The notes below the pieces were generated by a model. It had not been told where the DNA came from, did no database searches, and saw only the letters and a program-made list of their open reading frames with translations. Shown in pieces: positions 44,855-54,677 of a stretch of DNA of 64,000 nt (positions are counted from its first letter, which is position 1; every line of letters starts with the position of its first letter). This DNA is from Culturomica sp. (GTDB lineage Bacteria > Bacteroidota > Bacteroidia > Bacteroidales > Marinifilaceae). The stretch spans positions 56,482 to 120,481 of the forward strand of contig JAISVB010000067.1 in NCBI GenBank assembly GCA_031271755.1, given 5' to 3'. The position numbers and the translations under genes were made by a program.

Positions 44855-47146
44855 GTGAAGAAAATTCTATTGATTTTACTGGTCGGCGCCGGTTTGATCT
44901 CCTGCCGGGGAAAAGAAGGTGCCGGAAAAATTGCGATCGTTCCCCGTCCGGTTGAACTGACCGTGCAAAAAGGAACCTGTCGATTTGATTCGGAAACCCG
45001 GATCGTATACGGAGACCCGGCACTGGAACCGGTAGCCTCTTATCTCCAGGCGGTGATCCGGAACATAGCGGGCTACGAACCGGCGGTTTCCGTTACTGAG
45101 ACCGGGGAGTCCGTGCACCCGGCAAACACCGTTCTTCTCTCCATCGACGAAAGCCTTCGGGAGGGAGACGCCTACCGGATGGAAATTGCGCCGGAGGGGA
45201 TCCGGGTGGAGGCTGTCAATCCGCGGTCTGCGCTGCTGGCCGTGCAAACGATCCGGCAATTGTTGCCGGTACGGGGCACAGACCTGACGCTTCCGGCGTT
45301 ACACATAACGGATTATCCGGCTTGGGAGTGGCGGGGATTGATGCTGGACGCTGCCCGTCATTTTTGGAACAAAGAGGAGGTAAAACGCTTTGTAGACCTG
45401 ATGGCCCTCTACAAATTCAACAAATTCCATTGGCACCTGACAGACGACCAGGGGTGGCGGATCGAGATCAAAAAATACCCGCAACTGACGGAAAAAGCGG
45501 CCTGGAGGCAATACAACAACCACGACCGGGCTTGCATGCGTCTGGCAAAACAAGAGTCCAACGACGACTATCTGTTGCCCGAAGACCGGTTGAGAAGAAC
45601 GGGCGATACGGTGGAGTACGGCGGTTTCTATACACAGGACGATATCCGGGAGGTAATAGCGTACGCGGCGGAGAGGGGGATCGACGTCATTCCCGAAATC
45701 GACATGCCCGGCCATTTCTCCGCTGCGATCTCGGTGATGCCCGAATTGGCCTGTTTCAACGCAACCGGCTGGGGGAAGGAATTTTCCGCTCCGATCTGTC
45801 CCGGTAAAGAGGGAACATTGGAATTTTGCCGGAATGTGTTCCGCGAAGTTTTTGCGTTATTCCCTTACGAATACGTACACCTGGGAGCCGATGAGGTGGA
45901 GAAGGAGAACTGGAAAAAGTGCCCCCTCTGCCAGGCGCGGATCCGGGCAAACGGCTTAAAAGACGAGAAAGAGTTACAGGCTTGGTTTGTAAAACGGATG
46001 GAAGCTTTTTTCCTGGAAAACGGGAAAAAAATGATCGGCTGGGATGAGATCATCGACGGCGGCCTCTCCCAAACCGCAACGGTCATGTGGTGGCGGAGCT
46101 GGGTCGGGAATGCCGTGCACAAAGCGACGGCACAGGGGAACGAAGTCATTCTGACCCCTAACAACCACTACTATTTTGACTACAAACAGGATTACAGCAC
46201 GTTGCGGAAATTGTACGAATTTGAAGCGGTGCCGCCCGGATTGACCCCGGAACAACAAAAGCTGATCAAAGGGGTGCAGGGAAATACCTGGACGGAGTGG
46301 ATCCCTTCGTACAGACGGGTAGAGTACATGACGGCGCCCCGGCTCATCGCCTTTTCGGAGGTCGCCTGGCAGCCGGATAGTTTGCGGAAGTGGGAAGATT
46401 TCTACCCCCGTTTGCTGGCGCATTACGGCCGGCTGGACGAAATGGGAGTGAACTATCGTCCGTTGGATCTGGAGAAGGTATATACCTCCAATGCTTTTGT
46501 CGGGGAGGCTGTGGTCGAGTGGGAACAACCGTTGCCGGCTGTCCGGCTCCGCTACACTACCGACGGCTCCGTGCCCGATTCAAATGCGGCTTTGTACACC
46601 GGCCCGTTCAAATTGACGGAGAGCGCAGATTATACGATCCGCTTTTTCCGGCCGGACGGCAGCGCCGCAGACATCGTACGCGCCACCTACCGGAAAGAGA
46701 CGTACAGACCGGCGGTGGAGCTTGTCGATCCGGCGGCCGGTTGGAACTGTGCGTGGCACGAAGCGGTGGTCAATAGCTGCGAGGAGATCGATAAAATACC
46801 GGTAAAACAGGAGTATACGGTAGAATCTGTCCGGATACCCGAAGGCGTGGGAGGAGAACGTGCCCTGGCATACACCGGCTACCTTTGGATCGAAAAGGAG
46901 GATGTATACACTTTTTCGTTGGGCTCCGACGATGGCAGCCGGTTGTACCTCCACGAGGAGTTGGTGGTGGACAACGACGGCCCGCACGGTCCGGTAACCC
47001 TGATGGGACAAATTGCTTTGGGAAAAGGGTGGCATCCGGTGCGCCTGTACTATTTTGACATGAACAACGGCGGTTTTGTCGACCTGAAAATGGCCGACAG
47101 CCGGGGAACCGACATTGAATTGACGGGCGATCTCCTAAAACATTAA
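44855..47146 (+). CDS. beta-N-acetylhexosaminidase, GH20 lipoprotein
   Basis: 763 residues from a GTG start. From GTG the protein begins with a clean lipoprotein signal (KKILLILLVGAGLISC, C17), whereas the frame's first ATG precedes the promoter. Domains: GH20b N-terminal (~25-150), GH20 catalytic barrel (~155-500) with FHWHLTDDQGW and the catalytic pair D346-E347 in HLGADEVEK, a chitobiase-type C-terminal domain (RYTTDGSVPDSN), and a terminal PA14-like domain (~620-763; YTFSLGSDDGSRLYL). It removes terminal GlcNAc/GalNAc from glycans at the cell surface or periplasm. Monocistronic. Confidence 0.9.
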   Translation: MKKILLILLVGAGLISCRGKEGAGKIAIVPRPVELTVQKGTCRFDSETRIVYGDPALEPVASYLQAVIRNIAGYEPAVSVTETGESVHPANTVLLSIDESLREGDAYRMEIAPEGIRVEAVNPRSALLAVQTIRQLLPVRGTDLTLPALHITDYPAWEWRGLMLDAARHFWNKEEVKRFVDLMALYKFNKFHWHLTDDQGWRIEIKKYPQLTEKAAWRQYNNHDRACMRLAKQESNDDYLLPEDRLRRTGDTVEYGGFYTQDDIREVIAYAAERGIDVIPEIDMPGHFSAAISVMPELACFNATGWGKEFSAPICPGKEGTLEFCRNVFREVFALFPYEYVHLGADEVEKENWKKCPLCQARIRANGLKDEKELQAWFVKRMEAFFLENGKKMIGWDEIIDGGLSQTATVMWWRSWVGNAVHKATAQGNEVILTPNNHYYFDYKQDYSTLRKLYEFEAVPPGLTPEQQKLIKGVQGNTWTEWIPSYRRVEYMTAPRLIAFSEVAWQPDSLRKWEDFYPRLLAHYGRLDEMGVNYRPLDLEKVYTSNAFVGEAVVEWEQPLPAVRLRYTTDGSVPDSNAALYTGPFKLTESADYTIRFFRPDGSAADIVRATYRKETYRPAVELVDPAAGWNCAWHEAVVNSCEEIDKIPVKQEYTVESVRIPEGVGGERALAYTGYLWIEKEDVYTFSLGSDDGSRLYLHEELVVDNDGPHGPVTLMGQIALGKGWHPVRLYYFDMNNGGFVDLKMADSRGTDIELTGDLLKH

Positions 47147-47147
47147 A

Positions 47148-47166
47148 AAGTGTCCAAAAGGCACTT
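47148..47166 (-). terminator. probable terminator of the 57-residue gene
   Basis: AAGTGTCC-AAAA-GGCACTT forms an imperfect stem. On the minus strand it is followed by TTTTTAATG. It lies in the convergent junction after the hexosaminidase. Confidence 0.45.
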
Positions 47167-47208
47167 GCCTGCTTCATGGCTTGATTTATCGGTCGCCGGT
47201 CACATACG

Positions 47209-47382
47209 TTAGTATGCGGGCGGGCGGCCGATGTTTTCCGACTCCTCTACGATCTCATCCCCGTAGTCCGAGTTGTTGTCCTTTGCGTCCTCGTCGTAGT
47301 TTTTTTCGATCTCTTCCAGCACCCGTTGGTTCTTTTCGGAGAGATGAAGCTCCCCGGAATCTTTTTTCTTTTTCTTTTTCAT
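47209..47382 (-). CDS. small charged hypothetical protein (57 residues)
   Basis: An open frame from ATG 47382 to TAA encodes 57 residues beginning MKKKKKKDSGELHLSEKNQR and ending IGRPPAY. It has a lysine run, an acidic middle and no hydrophobic segment. It lies in an otherwise empty 350-base gap and is followed by a hairpin with a T run. The lysine-rich start and acidic tail resemble small conserved Bacteroidales hypotheticals, but I cannot assign a family. The leading poly-Lys is partly a low-complexity A tract, so some caution is needed. Confidence 0.55.
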   Translation of the reverse strand: MKKKKKKDSGELHLSEKNQRVLEEIEKNYDEDAKDNNSDYGDEIVEESENIGRPPAY

Positions 47383-47499
47383 ATACAGTGTTTTTCAGAA
47401 AAACGGAGAAAACAACAGTGGGGTTACAAAATAATGTTTTGAAAAAGTTACTTTTGAAGCTGTGTACAAATAGATCGAAGTCATCGTAATTTTTGTGTC

Positions 47500-49179
47500 G
47501 TGAAGACGATATTGACCACACTGAACGCAAAATACATCCATACCTCGCTGGCGTTGCGTCTGTTGTATGCGGCGGCCGCGGATCGTTTTGACATCTCTTT
47601 CCGGGAGTACACCCTCAAAGAGGATCCGGAGACGGTTGTCCGGGAGTTGCTGGCGGCGCATCCCGACGTGATCGGGATCAGCGTTTCCATCTGGAACGTG
47701 GAGAAGAGCGGGGAGGTGATCCGGTTGCTGAAAGCCTGCAAACCGGGGGTCATCCTGGTGCTCGGAGGGCCGGAAGTCACCTACGACGCAGAGTATTTCC
47801 TGTCGATCTGGCCGGTGGATTACATTGTGAAAGGAGAGGGGGAATTCGCCTTCTGCGAATTGCTGGCGTGTATCGAAAAAGGGGAGGATGCACGGATCCG
47901 GGGCGTATCTTCGAAAAATTGTCCGGATCGGCACATACTGAAAGCGGATTTGGCGAAAATAGAGAAACTGCCTTCTCCCTATGCGTTGCCGGAAGAGGAG
48001 TCCGGGTGGCAAGACCGGTTGGTATACGTGGAGACTTCGCGGGGATGTCCGTACGGATGCACCTATTGCCTCTCCTCCCTGGAAAAAGGGGTGCGCTACC
48101 ACTCCCCGGAACACATTGCCCGCCATCTCCGCTACCTGTTGGAAAACGGCGTCCGGCAGATCAAGTTTTTGGACAGGACATTTAACCTGAACCGGGAGCA
48201 CACCGCTTTTGTCTTTGATTTTCTGATCCGAAACTACCGCCCCGGGGTCAGTTGCCAGTTCGAGATCTATGCCGATCTGTTGACGGAGAAGACGATCCGG
48301 GAACTGAACGAGCGCCTGCCCGCCGGTTATTTCCGTTTTGAGATCGGGGTGCAGTCCACGTACGAACCGGCCAACGAAGCCGTGAACCGGCGGCAGGATT
48401 TTGCCCGGTTGGCCCGGAATGTCCGGCTGCTGGCCGAAGGGGGAAAGATCGACCTGCACATAGACCTGATCGCCGGTCTTCCGCACGAAACGATGGAGCG
48501 GTTTATCTGTTCTTTCAACGATGTGTTCGACCTGAAAGCCAAAGAGGTGCAGTTAGGTTTCCTGAAATTGCTCCGGGGAACGGAATTGCGGAAAGAAGCC
48601 TCCCGGTACGGGTACGAATACACGGCAGAAGCTCCTTACGAGATCCGCTCGAATCACGCAATGAGCTGTGCGGCGTTGGAGCGGATCCGCGAAGCGGAGC
48701 ATGCTTTGGAATTGTTCTGGAACAGCGGGCGTTTTCCCCGTACAATGGCAGCGTTGACAGAAAGGTGGTACCGGCAAGACTATTTCCGGCTGTTCGACGA
48801 ACTGGCTTCCTGGCTTCGGGAATACGGACTTCCGAAGCAGGGATACCAATTGGAGGATCTCTTCCGTTGCCTGGCGGGTTTTTTGGAGCGGAAGGAAGCA
48901 GTGTTTGGAGAAGAGTTACAGGAGGATTATTACAGCCATTTTACGGTCAGGCCTCACGGTTTCCGCCCGGACCGTCCGGATAAAAAAGTGCGCAGGCAGT
49001 GGTTGCACCGGATCGGAAACGACGCTGTTTTTTTAAAAACGCACGGCCTCGCCCGCGAAAACATCGAAAAGCACGCCGCTTTGGATCTGCTTCCGGACGG
49101 ATCCGTCCGCCTTACCCTCTTTTTACCGGACACACCCAAAGGCGGCCACCGTACGTTGTCCTATCCTGCCGGATTGTAA
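47500..49179 (+). CDS. B12-binding-domain radical SAM protein (DUF4080 type)
   Basis: 559 residues, GTG start at 47500 (MKTILTTLNAKYIH). Residues ~1-150 form a B12-binding-like Rossmann domain (PDVIGISVSIWNVEKSGEVI, VLGGPEVTYDAE, DYIVKGEGE). Residues ~170-400 are a radical SAM core with C183, C187, C190 in ETSRGCPYGCTYCLSS. The C-terminal ~150 residues match the DUF4080 region (RKEAVFGEELQEDYYSHF). Cobalamin radical SAM enzymes methylate or rearrange unactivated carbons. The substrate is unknown and no pathway neighbours give a clue. Confidence 0.85.
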   Translation: MKTILTTLNAKYIHTSLALRLLYAAAADRFDISFREYTLKEDPETVVRELLAAHPDVIGISVSIWNVEKSGEVIRLLKACKPGVILVLGGPEVTYDAEYFLSIWPVDYIVKGEGEFAFCELLACIEKGEDARIRGVSSKNCPDRHILKADLAKIEKLPSPYALPEEESGWQDRLVYVETSRGCPYGCTYCLSSLEKGVRYHSPEHIARHLRYLLENGVRQIKFLDRTFNLNREHTAFVFDFLIRNYRPGVSCQFEIYADLLTEKTIRELNERLPAGYFRFEIGVQSTYEPANEAVNRRQDFARLARNVRLLAEGGKIDLHIDLIAGLPHETMERFICSFNDVFDLKAKEVQLGFLKLLRGTELRKEASRYGYEYTAEAPYEIRSNHAMSCAALERIREAEHALELFWNSGRFPRTMAALTERWYRQDYFRLFDELASWLREYGLPKQGYQLEDLFRCLAGFLERKEAVFGEELQEDYYSHFTVRPHGFRPDRPDKKVRRQWLHRIGNDAVFLKTHGLARENIEKHAALDLLPDGSVRLTLFLPDTPKGGHRTLSYPAGL

Positions 49180-49269
49180 TATCCCGTATCGCCTGCTCAG
49201 CACATCTTTACACAGCTAAAAACTTTACAGGTAGCTGTTCCGTATACGCGAAATAAAAACAGGATCGTG

Positions 49270-49962
49270 ATGGAAAAAAGTATTTTTTGGACAGGCTTGA
49301 TCGCCGTATTCTTACTGTGTGGCTGTAAAAGCCGGAACACAGATGTGGCTGTTACGCGGAGTACATCCGCTGACCAGGGGGAGCATTGGAAAACAACAAA
49401 TACATTGACCCATTTGGCTTCTGCAGACAAGCAGATGAACGAAAAATGCGCTCGTTTTAATGCCCGGATACAACAGTTGGCCGACAGCTTGCGGACAGTT
49501 CTGGCGGAACAGGCAGCCTTGGACTTCTCCCAGCCGGATTTGGAACCGGCCCCTCCCATCGGCCCGTACGAACTCATCGTGACAGATACGCTCTTTTCCC
49601 TGTCGCAACAGTTAGCCAGTTTGCGGGTGACGACCTATACCTATACCGGCGGAGCACACGGCGGAACAGATTATTACATATTTAATTACGATTTGGATAA
49701 AGGAGCCTTCCTGGCGCCGGAGCAGTTGATGGATTTTACCAAACAGAGTGAGATCAACGGTTTGCTCTCTGCTCATTTCAACAACAGCGACGGATGTTTT
49801 ACGGATCTTCCCTCTTTGGAAAACGGCTTTACCGCTTTCAACATCGGAAAAAATGCCGTGTGCTTTACCTATCCTCCTTACATCTTAGGGCCCTCCGCCT
49901 GCGGAACTGCCGAGGTATTTATACCCAAAACAGAACTTGCCGGAATTTTACGTTCCCGGTAA
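49270..49962 (+). CDS. DUF3298/DUF4163-like lipoprotein
   Basis: 230 residues from ATG 49270 (a GTG one codon earlier is possible). Lipoprotein signal MEKSIFWTGLIAVFLLCGC with lipid cysteine C19. The mature part has a short helical linker then a DUF4163/DUF3298 fold: YTYTGGAHGGTDYYIFNYDL is the diagnostic segment, as in RsiV and PdaC relatives. Function in Bacteroidetes is unknown; the RsiV relationship suggests a lysozyme-binding-like or envelope role, which is speculation. Convergent with prfB. Confidence 0.78.
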   Translation: MEKSIFWTGLIAVFLLCGCKSRNTDVAVTRSTSADQGEHWKTTNTLTHLASADKQMNEKCARFNARIQQLADSLRTVLAEQAALDFSQPDLEPAPPIGPYELIVTDTLFSLSQQLASLRVTTYTYTGGAHGGTDYYIFNYDLDKGAFLAPEQLMDFTKQSEINGLLSAHFNNSDGCFTDLPSLENGFTAFNIGKNAVCFTYPPYILGPSACGTAEVFIPKTELAGILRSR

Positions 49963-49989
49963 GTTCTGCTACGGCACCTTGTAAACGAC

Positions 49990-51103
49990 TTAGTTTTTGC
50001 CGCCAAACTCCATCAGGTAGGCCTTGATGAAGCCGTCGATGTCACCGTCCATAACCGCCTGCACGTTGGAGGTTTGGTAGTTGGTACGGTGGTCTTTAAC
50101 CCGCCTGTCGTCAAACACGTAACTGCGGATCTGCGACCCCCATTCGATCTTCTTTTTGTTGCTTTCGATTTTGTGCTGTTCTGCCAGCCGCTTCTGCAAA
50201 GCCAGGTCGTACAGCATGGAGCGCAGCAGGCGCATAGCATTCTCGCGGTTGTCCAACTGCGACCGGGTTTCCGTATTCTCGATCAGGATCTCCCGCACTT
50301 CGCCCGTATCCGGATCCTTGTAGTTGTATCGCAACCGCACCCCGGTCTCCACCTTGTTGACGTTCTGTCCGCCGGCTCCCCCGGAGCGGAACGTATCCCA
50401 ACTGATGTCGGCCGGACTGATCTCCACTTCGATCGTATCGTCCACCAGGGGGGTCACAAACACGGAGGCAAAAGAGGTCATCCGTTTCCCCTGTGCATTG
50501 AAAGGGGAAACCCGCACCAACCGGTGAACGCCGTTTTCGCCTTTCAGGTAACCGTAAGCGTAGTCGCCTTCCAATTGCATCGTCACGGTTTTGATACCGG
50601 CTTCGTCCCCGTCCTGCAGGTTACTGATGGTGAGTTTGTAATTGTTGGCTTCCGCCCAGCGAATATACATCCGCATCAACATGGACGACCAGTCCTGGCT
50701 TTCCGTTCCACCCGCTCCGGAGTTGATCTTCAACACGCACCCCATCTGATCCGCCTCCTCCTGCAACATGTTTTTCAACTCCAGCGCTTCTACAATCGCC
50801 AGGGTCTGCCGGTGCTGATTATCCACCTCCTCTTCCGTCGCTTCGCCCTCTTTGGCAAAATCAAACAGCACTTCCAAGTCACCGATCGCCGCTTCTGCTT
50901 CCTCGCAACCGTCGATCCATTTTTTCAGGCCGCGCACTTTCCGCATGACCGCCTCGGCCTCCTTGGGATTTTCCCAGAATCCGGGCGCCTGTGTCCGCAG
51001 TTCCTCCTCCGCTAATTGAATTTTCTTGTGGTCGACGTCAAAGAAACCTCCTCAAAGCGTCACCACGCTCTTTTAGCTCTTTTATGTGGTCAATGGTAAT
51101 CAT
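49990..51103 (-). CDS. prfB: peptide chain release factor 2 (programmed +1 frameshift)
   Basis: Two overlapping frames make one protein of ~370 residues. Translation starts at ATG 51103 (MITIDHIKELKERGDALRR), reaches CTT then TGA at 51040-51038, and continues in the +1 frame from GAC at 51039. The main frame has the stop-codon recognition motif VSPFNAQG and the catalytic GGQ in RSGGAGGQNVNK. RF2 terminates at UGA and UAA, and the in-frame UGA lets RF2 level control its own synthesis. A gene call starting at 50946 misses ~53 residues. It follows the DUF2723 gene by 13 bases and is probably cotranscribed. Confidence 0.95.
51037..51052 (-). promoter_or_regulatory. prfB frameshift site with internal Shine-Dalgarno
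   Basis: On the minus strand AGGAGG (51052-51047), TTT, then CTTTGAC (51043-51037). The spacing of the SD to the CTT slip codon is the classical 3-base one. Confidence 0.93.
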
Positions 51104-51116
51104 AATCACTCGTTTT

Positions 51117-54100
51117 TTAAGATTGACTGTCGCCGGCGCTGTCGGTGTTCAACTTCAGCGGAAGCTCCGGATTTTGCGGCCTCACGACGGTCGGATTGTA
51201 AATACTTTCCACTCTGTTCCGGATCATTTGAGCCAGATCCGACTGCCCGAATTCGGAAGCCAATCCGATCAATTGCTGAACAACCAGATTGCTGGTGTTA
51301 TACTCGAATTGGATCTCAGCCTTCTGTCGGAACGAAGCAGACAGGGAATGAATGTATCTCAACTTTTGGCAGGTCTGTTCCGCCAGTATCCGGGAGAGTT
51401 CGTTCGCTTTTTCCGTCTGTCCCGCCAAGTAGTACAAGTGAACATATTCCTGGGTGTTGAAATTGTCTGCAGGCACTTGGAAAAACGGAAGTTCTTCCAG
51501 ACTTTTGTCCAATACCTCCGCTGCCCGGACACTGTCCCCGGAAGCCAGCAGGGATTCGGAAAGGCGGGCGAAGGTGTTGCGGTATTTCATCACATCGACC
51601 GTTCCGGCGTGGTAAGCGTCTATGTTCACCTTCGGATCCTTGATGTTCCCCCAGTCGAATTTGTGCATCATGTTGTCGTACAATATCTCGGTGTCTACCC
51701 TTCCGTATTCGAGCATGGAAGGATTTCCCTCGGTTCGGATGGGCACAACCCGGTAAGCGGCTCCCTCCAACTGGAAATATTTCTCAAATCCCATATAGCT
51801 CTCGGTTCCCATGCCGATCCCGAAATAGACCGGACGCTTCCACTCGTTAGTAGCCAGAATGTCCAACACCATCAGTTGGGATTTGGTCAGGTAATTGCCG
51901 GTGAGGGTGATGTTTACCCGGTCTGCGATCAGGGCGGAGTCAACCGCGCGAACCGTTCCGTTGGCAACAACCTGCTCCTTGTCTACCGGGATGTATACGC
52001 TGCGTGTCGGAATATAATTGGCCAGTTCACCGCTGTAAGTCGATTGCGCTTTGGCGTTCGGATTGTCGCTGCCGACAAATTTCATCACATCTTTCAGGTT
52101 GTACGGTTGTTTGAACACTTCCCTGATTACGGTGATATCCCGGACTCCGTCACGGTACTGTTCGTTGGTAAAGGAGATCGGTACCCGGTCGCTTTCGTAG
52201 GCCTTCCGGTTCATCTGGTCAATGTACCATCCGCCGGCCAGCAGGCTCAGGTTGACAATCCGGATGTCCCTCCGGATCCCTTCCGCTTCCTGTGCATACC
52301 AAAGCGGGAAGGTGTCGTTGTCCCCGTACGTAAAAAGAATGGCATTGGGGGCGCAGGAGTTCAGGTAGTTTTTGGCATGCGCAATGGTGGCATAGCGGCC
52401 TTCGCGGTCGTGGTCGTCCCAGTTTTCGGCAGCCATGTTCAGCGGAACCGCTACAAAACAAAGGGCTGTCGCCAGCACGGCGGCCGTCGGCGCTTTCAGC
52501 ACTTTCTGAAGCAATTCCCACAACATCAGCGTGCCCAATCCGATCCAGATGGAGAAGGCATAGAAGGAACCGGCGTAAGCGTAATCCCGTTCCCGCGGTT
52601 CTCTGGGGCCTTGGTTCAGGTACACGATCACGGCGATCCCGGTCAGGATAAACAGCATCATAACGATCCAGAAATCCGTCTTCCCTTTCCGTCCCTTGCG
52701 GTATTGGTAGAACATACCCGCCAAGCCCAGAATCAGGGGCAGCAGGTAGTATTTGTTCAACGCTTTTTCTCCTTTCTGGATGTCTGTCAGTTCCGAAAGA
52801 TTCCCCAGGCGCATTTCGTCTAAGAATTTGATGCCGGTGATCCAGTTCCCGTTCCGGATGTCACCGAATCCCTGTATGTCATTCTGTCGTCCGGAAAAGT
52901 TCCACATAAAGTAGCGCCAGTACATGTGGCCCAACTGGTACCTGAAAAAGTACCGCAGATTGTTGCCGAAGCTGGGAACTCTGACCGTTTCGCCGTTTAC
53001 CGAATAAACCGGTCCGGAAGCTTTACCGCCCCAAGCTTCATACTCCTGCGGATAAGAAGGGCGCTGATTGCTGTACATACGCGGGAACACGGTGCAGAAG
53101 CGGCTGTCGTAAACCACATCTTGCTGGTATTGCACCAATACGTATTTTCCCTTCTTTTTATCTTGGTAGTAAAGCGGATCCCCCTCTTTTATATCGATGT
53201 AGGGGGCGTTGTAGTATTGGCCGTACAGCAATGGACTCTGTCCGTACTGGTCCCGGTTGATGTAAGAGAGCAGTGCAAAGACATTGTCGGGGCTGTTTTC
53301 ATCGATAGGCGGGTTGTTGACGGAACGGATCACCACCATAGCGTACGAAGAGTACCCGATCAGGATCACTACTAAACAGGTAAAAATAGTGTTCAGCACC
53401 GGTTTGTTCTTTTGCAGGGAGTAGCGGATACCGAACGCCAGGCCGGCAATCACCAAAATTGCGTATATGATCACTCCGGTATTAAAAGGCAGCCCCAGCC
53501 CGTTTACAAACGCCAGTTCAAACCAGCAGGCAATTTTAAGAACACCGGGGATCAGCAGGAAATTCACAACACCCAGGATCAGCAGAGCGATGATCCCTGT
53601 GCGGATCACTCCTTTTTTGGTAGGCGTGTGTTTTTTGAAATAATAGACGAATACGATGGCAGGAATGGCCAGCAAGTTCAACAAGTGCACCCCGATAGAG
53701 AGTCCCATCATGTAAGCGATCAGGATGAGCCACCGGTTGGCGTAAGGTTCGAATGCGACGTTTTCCCATTTCAGGATCGCCCAAAAGACCACTGCGGTAA
53801 AGAGGGAGGAGAGAGCGTATACTTCACTTTCCACGGCCGAAAACCAGAACGTATCCGTAAAAGTATAGGTCAATGCACCGATCAGCGAAGCCCCCATGAT
53901 GGCGAACAGTTGCCCCATTGTGCACTCTTTGCTCTCTTTTACCACCAATTTCCGGGCTAAGTGGCTGATACTCCAAAAAAGGAACAGCACGGTAAATCCG
54001 GACGACAGCGCCGACATGTAGTTGACCATCAACGCCTGTTTATCCGGGCTCGGGGCAAAGATCGCGAACAGCCGGGAGAGGATCATAAAGAGCGGTGCTC

Positions 54101-54281
54101 CGGGGGGGTGTCCAACCTGCAATCCGATGGAGGTGGTGATAAACTCTCCGCAGTCCCACAGGCTGGTGGTCGGTTCGGATGTCAGGATGTAGGTAATGCT
54201 TGCAACAAGGAATGCAACCCAGCCAACCAAGTTGTTTATCAGGCGATAGCTTGCATTCGGGTGATCTTTGATGGTATACAT
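51117..54281 (-). CDS. DUF2723 (GT117-family) membrane protein
   Basis: 1054 residues. About eleven N-terminal membrane helices (~15-550) with the family start TSEPTTSLWDCGEFITTSIGLQVGHPPGAP (written in parts: WDCGEFI and VGHPPGAPLF), the acidic/aromatic signature of the DUF2723/GT117 family. The remaining ~500 residues are extracytoplasmic with FTYGDNDTFPLWYAQE and TPR-like C-terminal helices. Homologues are lipid-linked-sugar glycosyltransferases involved in Bacteroidetes protein or surface-glycan modification; the exact acceptor is not known to me. Operonic with prfB. Confidence 0.87.
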   Translation of the reverse strand: MYTIKDHPNASYRLINNLVGWVAFLVASITYILTSEPTTSLWDCGEFITTSIGLQVGHPPGAPLFMILSRLFAIFAPSPDKQALMVNYMSALSSGFTVLFLFWSISHLARKLVVKESKECTMGQLFAIMGASLIGALTYTFTDTFWFSAVESEVYALSSLFTAVVFWAILKWENVAFEPYANRWLILIAYMMGLSIGVHLLNLLAIPAIVFVYYFKKHTPTKKGVIRTGIIALLILGVVNFLLIPGVLKIACWFELAFVNGLGLPFNTGVIIYAILVIAGLAFGIRYSLQKNKPVLNTIFTCLVVILIGYSSYAMVVIRSVNNPPIDENSPDNVFALLSYINRDQYGQSPLLYGQYYNAPYIDIKEGDPLYYQDKKKGKYVLVQYQQDVVYDSRFCTVFPRMYSNQRPSYPQEYEAWGGKASGPVYSVNGETVRVPSFGNNLRYFFRYQLGHMYWRYFMWNFSGRQNDIQGFGDIRNGNWITGIKFLDEMRLGNLSELTDIQKGEKALNKYYLLPLILGLAGMFYQYRKGRKGKTDFWIVMMLFILTGIAVIVYLNQGPREPRERDYAYAGSFYAFSIWIGLGTLMLWELLQKVLKAPTAAVLATALCFVAVPLNMAAENWDDHDREGRYATIAHAKNYLNSCAPNAILFTYGDNDTFPLWYAQEAEGIRRDIRIVNLSLLAGGWYIDQMNRKAYESDRVPISFTNEQYRDGVRDITVIREVFKQPYNLKDVMKFVGSDNPNAKAQSTYSGELANYIPTRSVYIPVDKEQVVANGTVRAVDSALIADRVNITLTGNYLTKSQLMVLDILATNEWKRPVYFGIGMGTESYMGFEKYFQLEGAAYRVVPIRTEGNPSMLEYGRVDTEILYDNMMHKFDWGNIKDPKVNIDAYHAGTVDVMKYRNTFARLSESLLASGDSVRAAEVLDKSLEELPFFQVPADNFNTQEYVHLYYLAGQTEKANELSRILAEQTCQKLRYIHSLSASFRQKAEIQFEYNTSNLVVQQLIGLASEFGQSDLAQMIRNRVESIYNPTVVRPQNPELPLKLNTDSAGDSQS

Positions 54282-54367
54282 GAGTTATTTTGTTACCAGG
54301 CGCTTCGCAAAACGCCTGAAATTAGGCAGTGCGAAATTAAATATTTTGCCTGAATTTTTATGCTTTT

Positions 54368-54399
54368 CTTGGTAGGAAGTGGAAAAAAAATTACTTTTG
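54368..54399 (+). promoter_or_regulatory. promoter of tRNA-Gln
   Basis: CTTG (54368-54371), 20 bases, TACTTTTG (54392-54399), 19 bases before the tRNA. Confidence 0.7.
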
Positions 54400-54417
54400 C
54401 CCCCGTCTTTGACAAAT

Positions 54418-54488
54418 TGTCCCATTGTGTAATGGTAGCACAGCAGATTTTGGTTCTGTCAGTCTAGGTTCGAATCCTAGTGGGACAA
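54418..54488 (+). tRNA. tRNA-Gln(TTG)
   Basis: 71 bases. Acceptor TGTCCCA/TGGGACA, anticodon stem GCAGA/TCTGT with loop TTTTGGT (anticodon TTG at 54450-54452), T arm AGGTTCGAATCCT. CCA is not encoded. Confidence 0.95.
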
Positions 54489-54588
54489 CTCCCCCTCCCA
54501 ATTACGTCGCTTTATACTTGTAATCTGTCTTCTGTCGTTTCTCTTTTTTCACCACCGCTTCGCTCTGGATAATCCAACTTCAAAAACA

Positions 54589-54637
54589 ATCTTTGAAAGC
54601 AAGCTTTCGCGATTACTCTCGGCTTTCACTATATTTG
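54589..54637 (+). promoter_or_regulatory. promoter region with palindrome before the first recombinase
   Basis: The -7 box TATATTTG (54630-54637) has a weak TTTCG element 20 bases upstream. It is preceded by GAAAGC-AA-GCTTTC (54595-54608) inside a wider inverted repeat AATC...GATT (54589-54614), a possible operator. Confidence 0.45.
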
Positions 54638-54677
54638 CACGAACTTTTAGGAATACCCATTTTTTAACAGAAGATAC

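Noticed and set aside
50946..50946. prfB starting at the first ATG of the main frame
   Set aside because: The classical frameshift site and upstream 21 codons show the true start at 51103.
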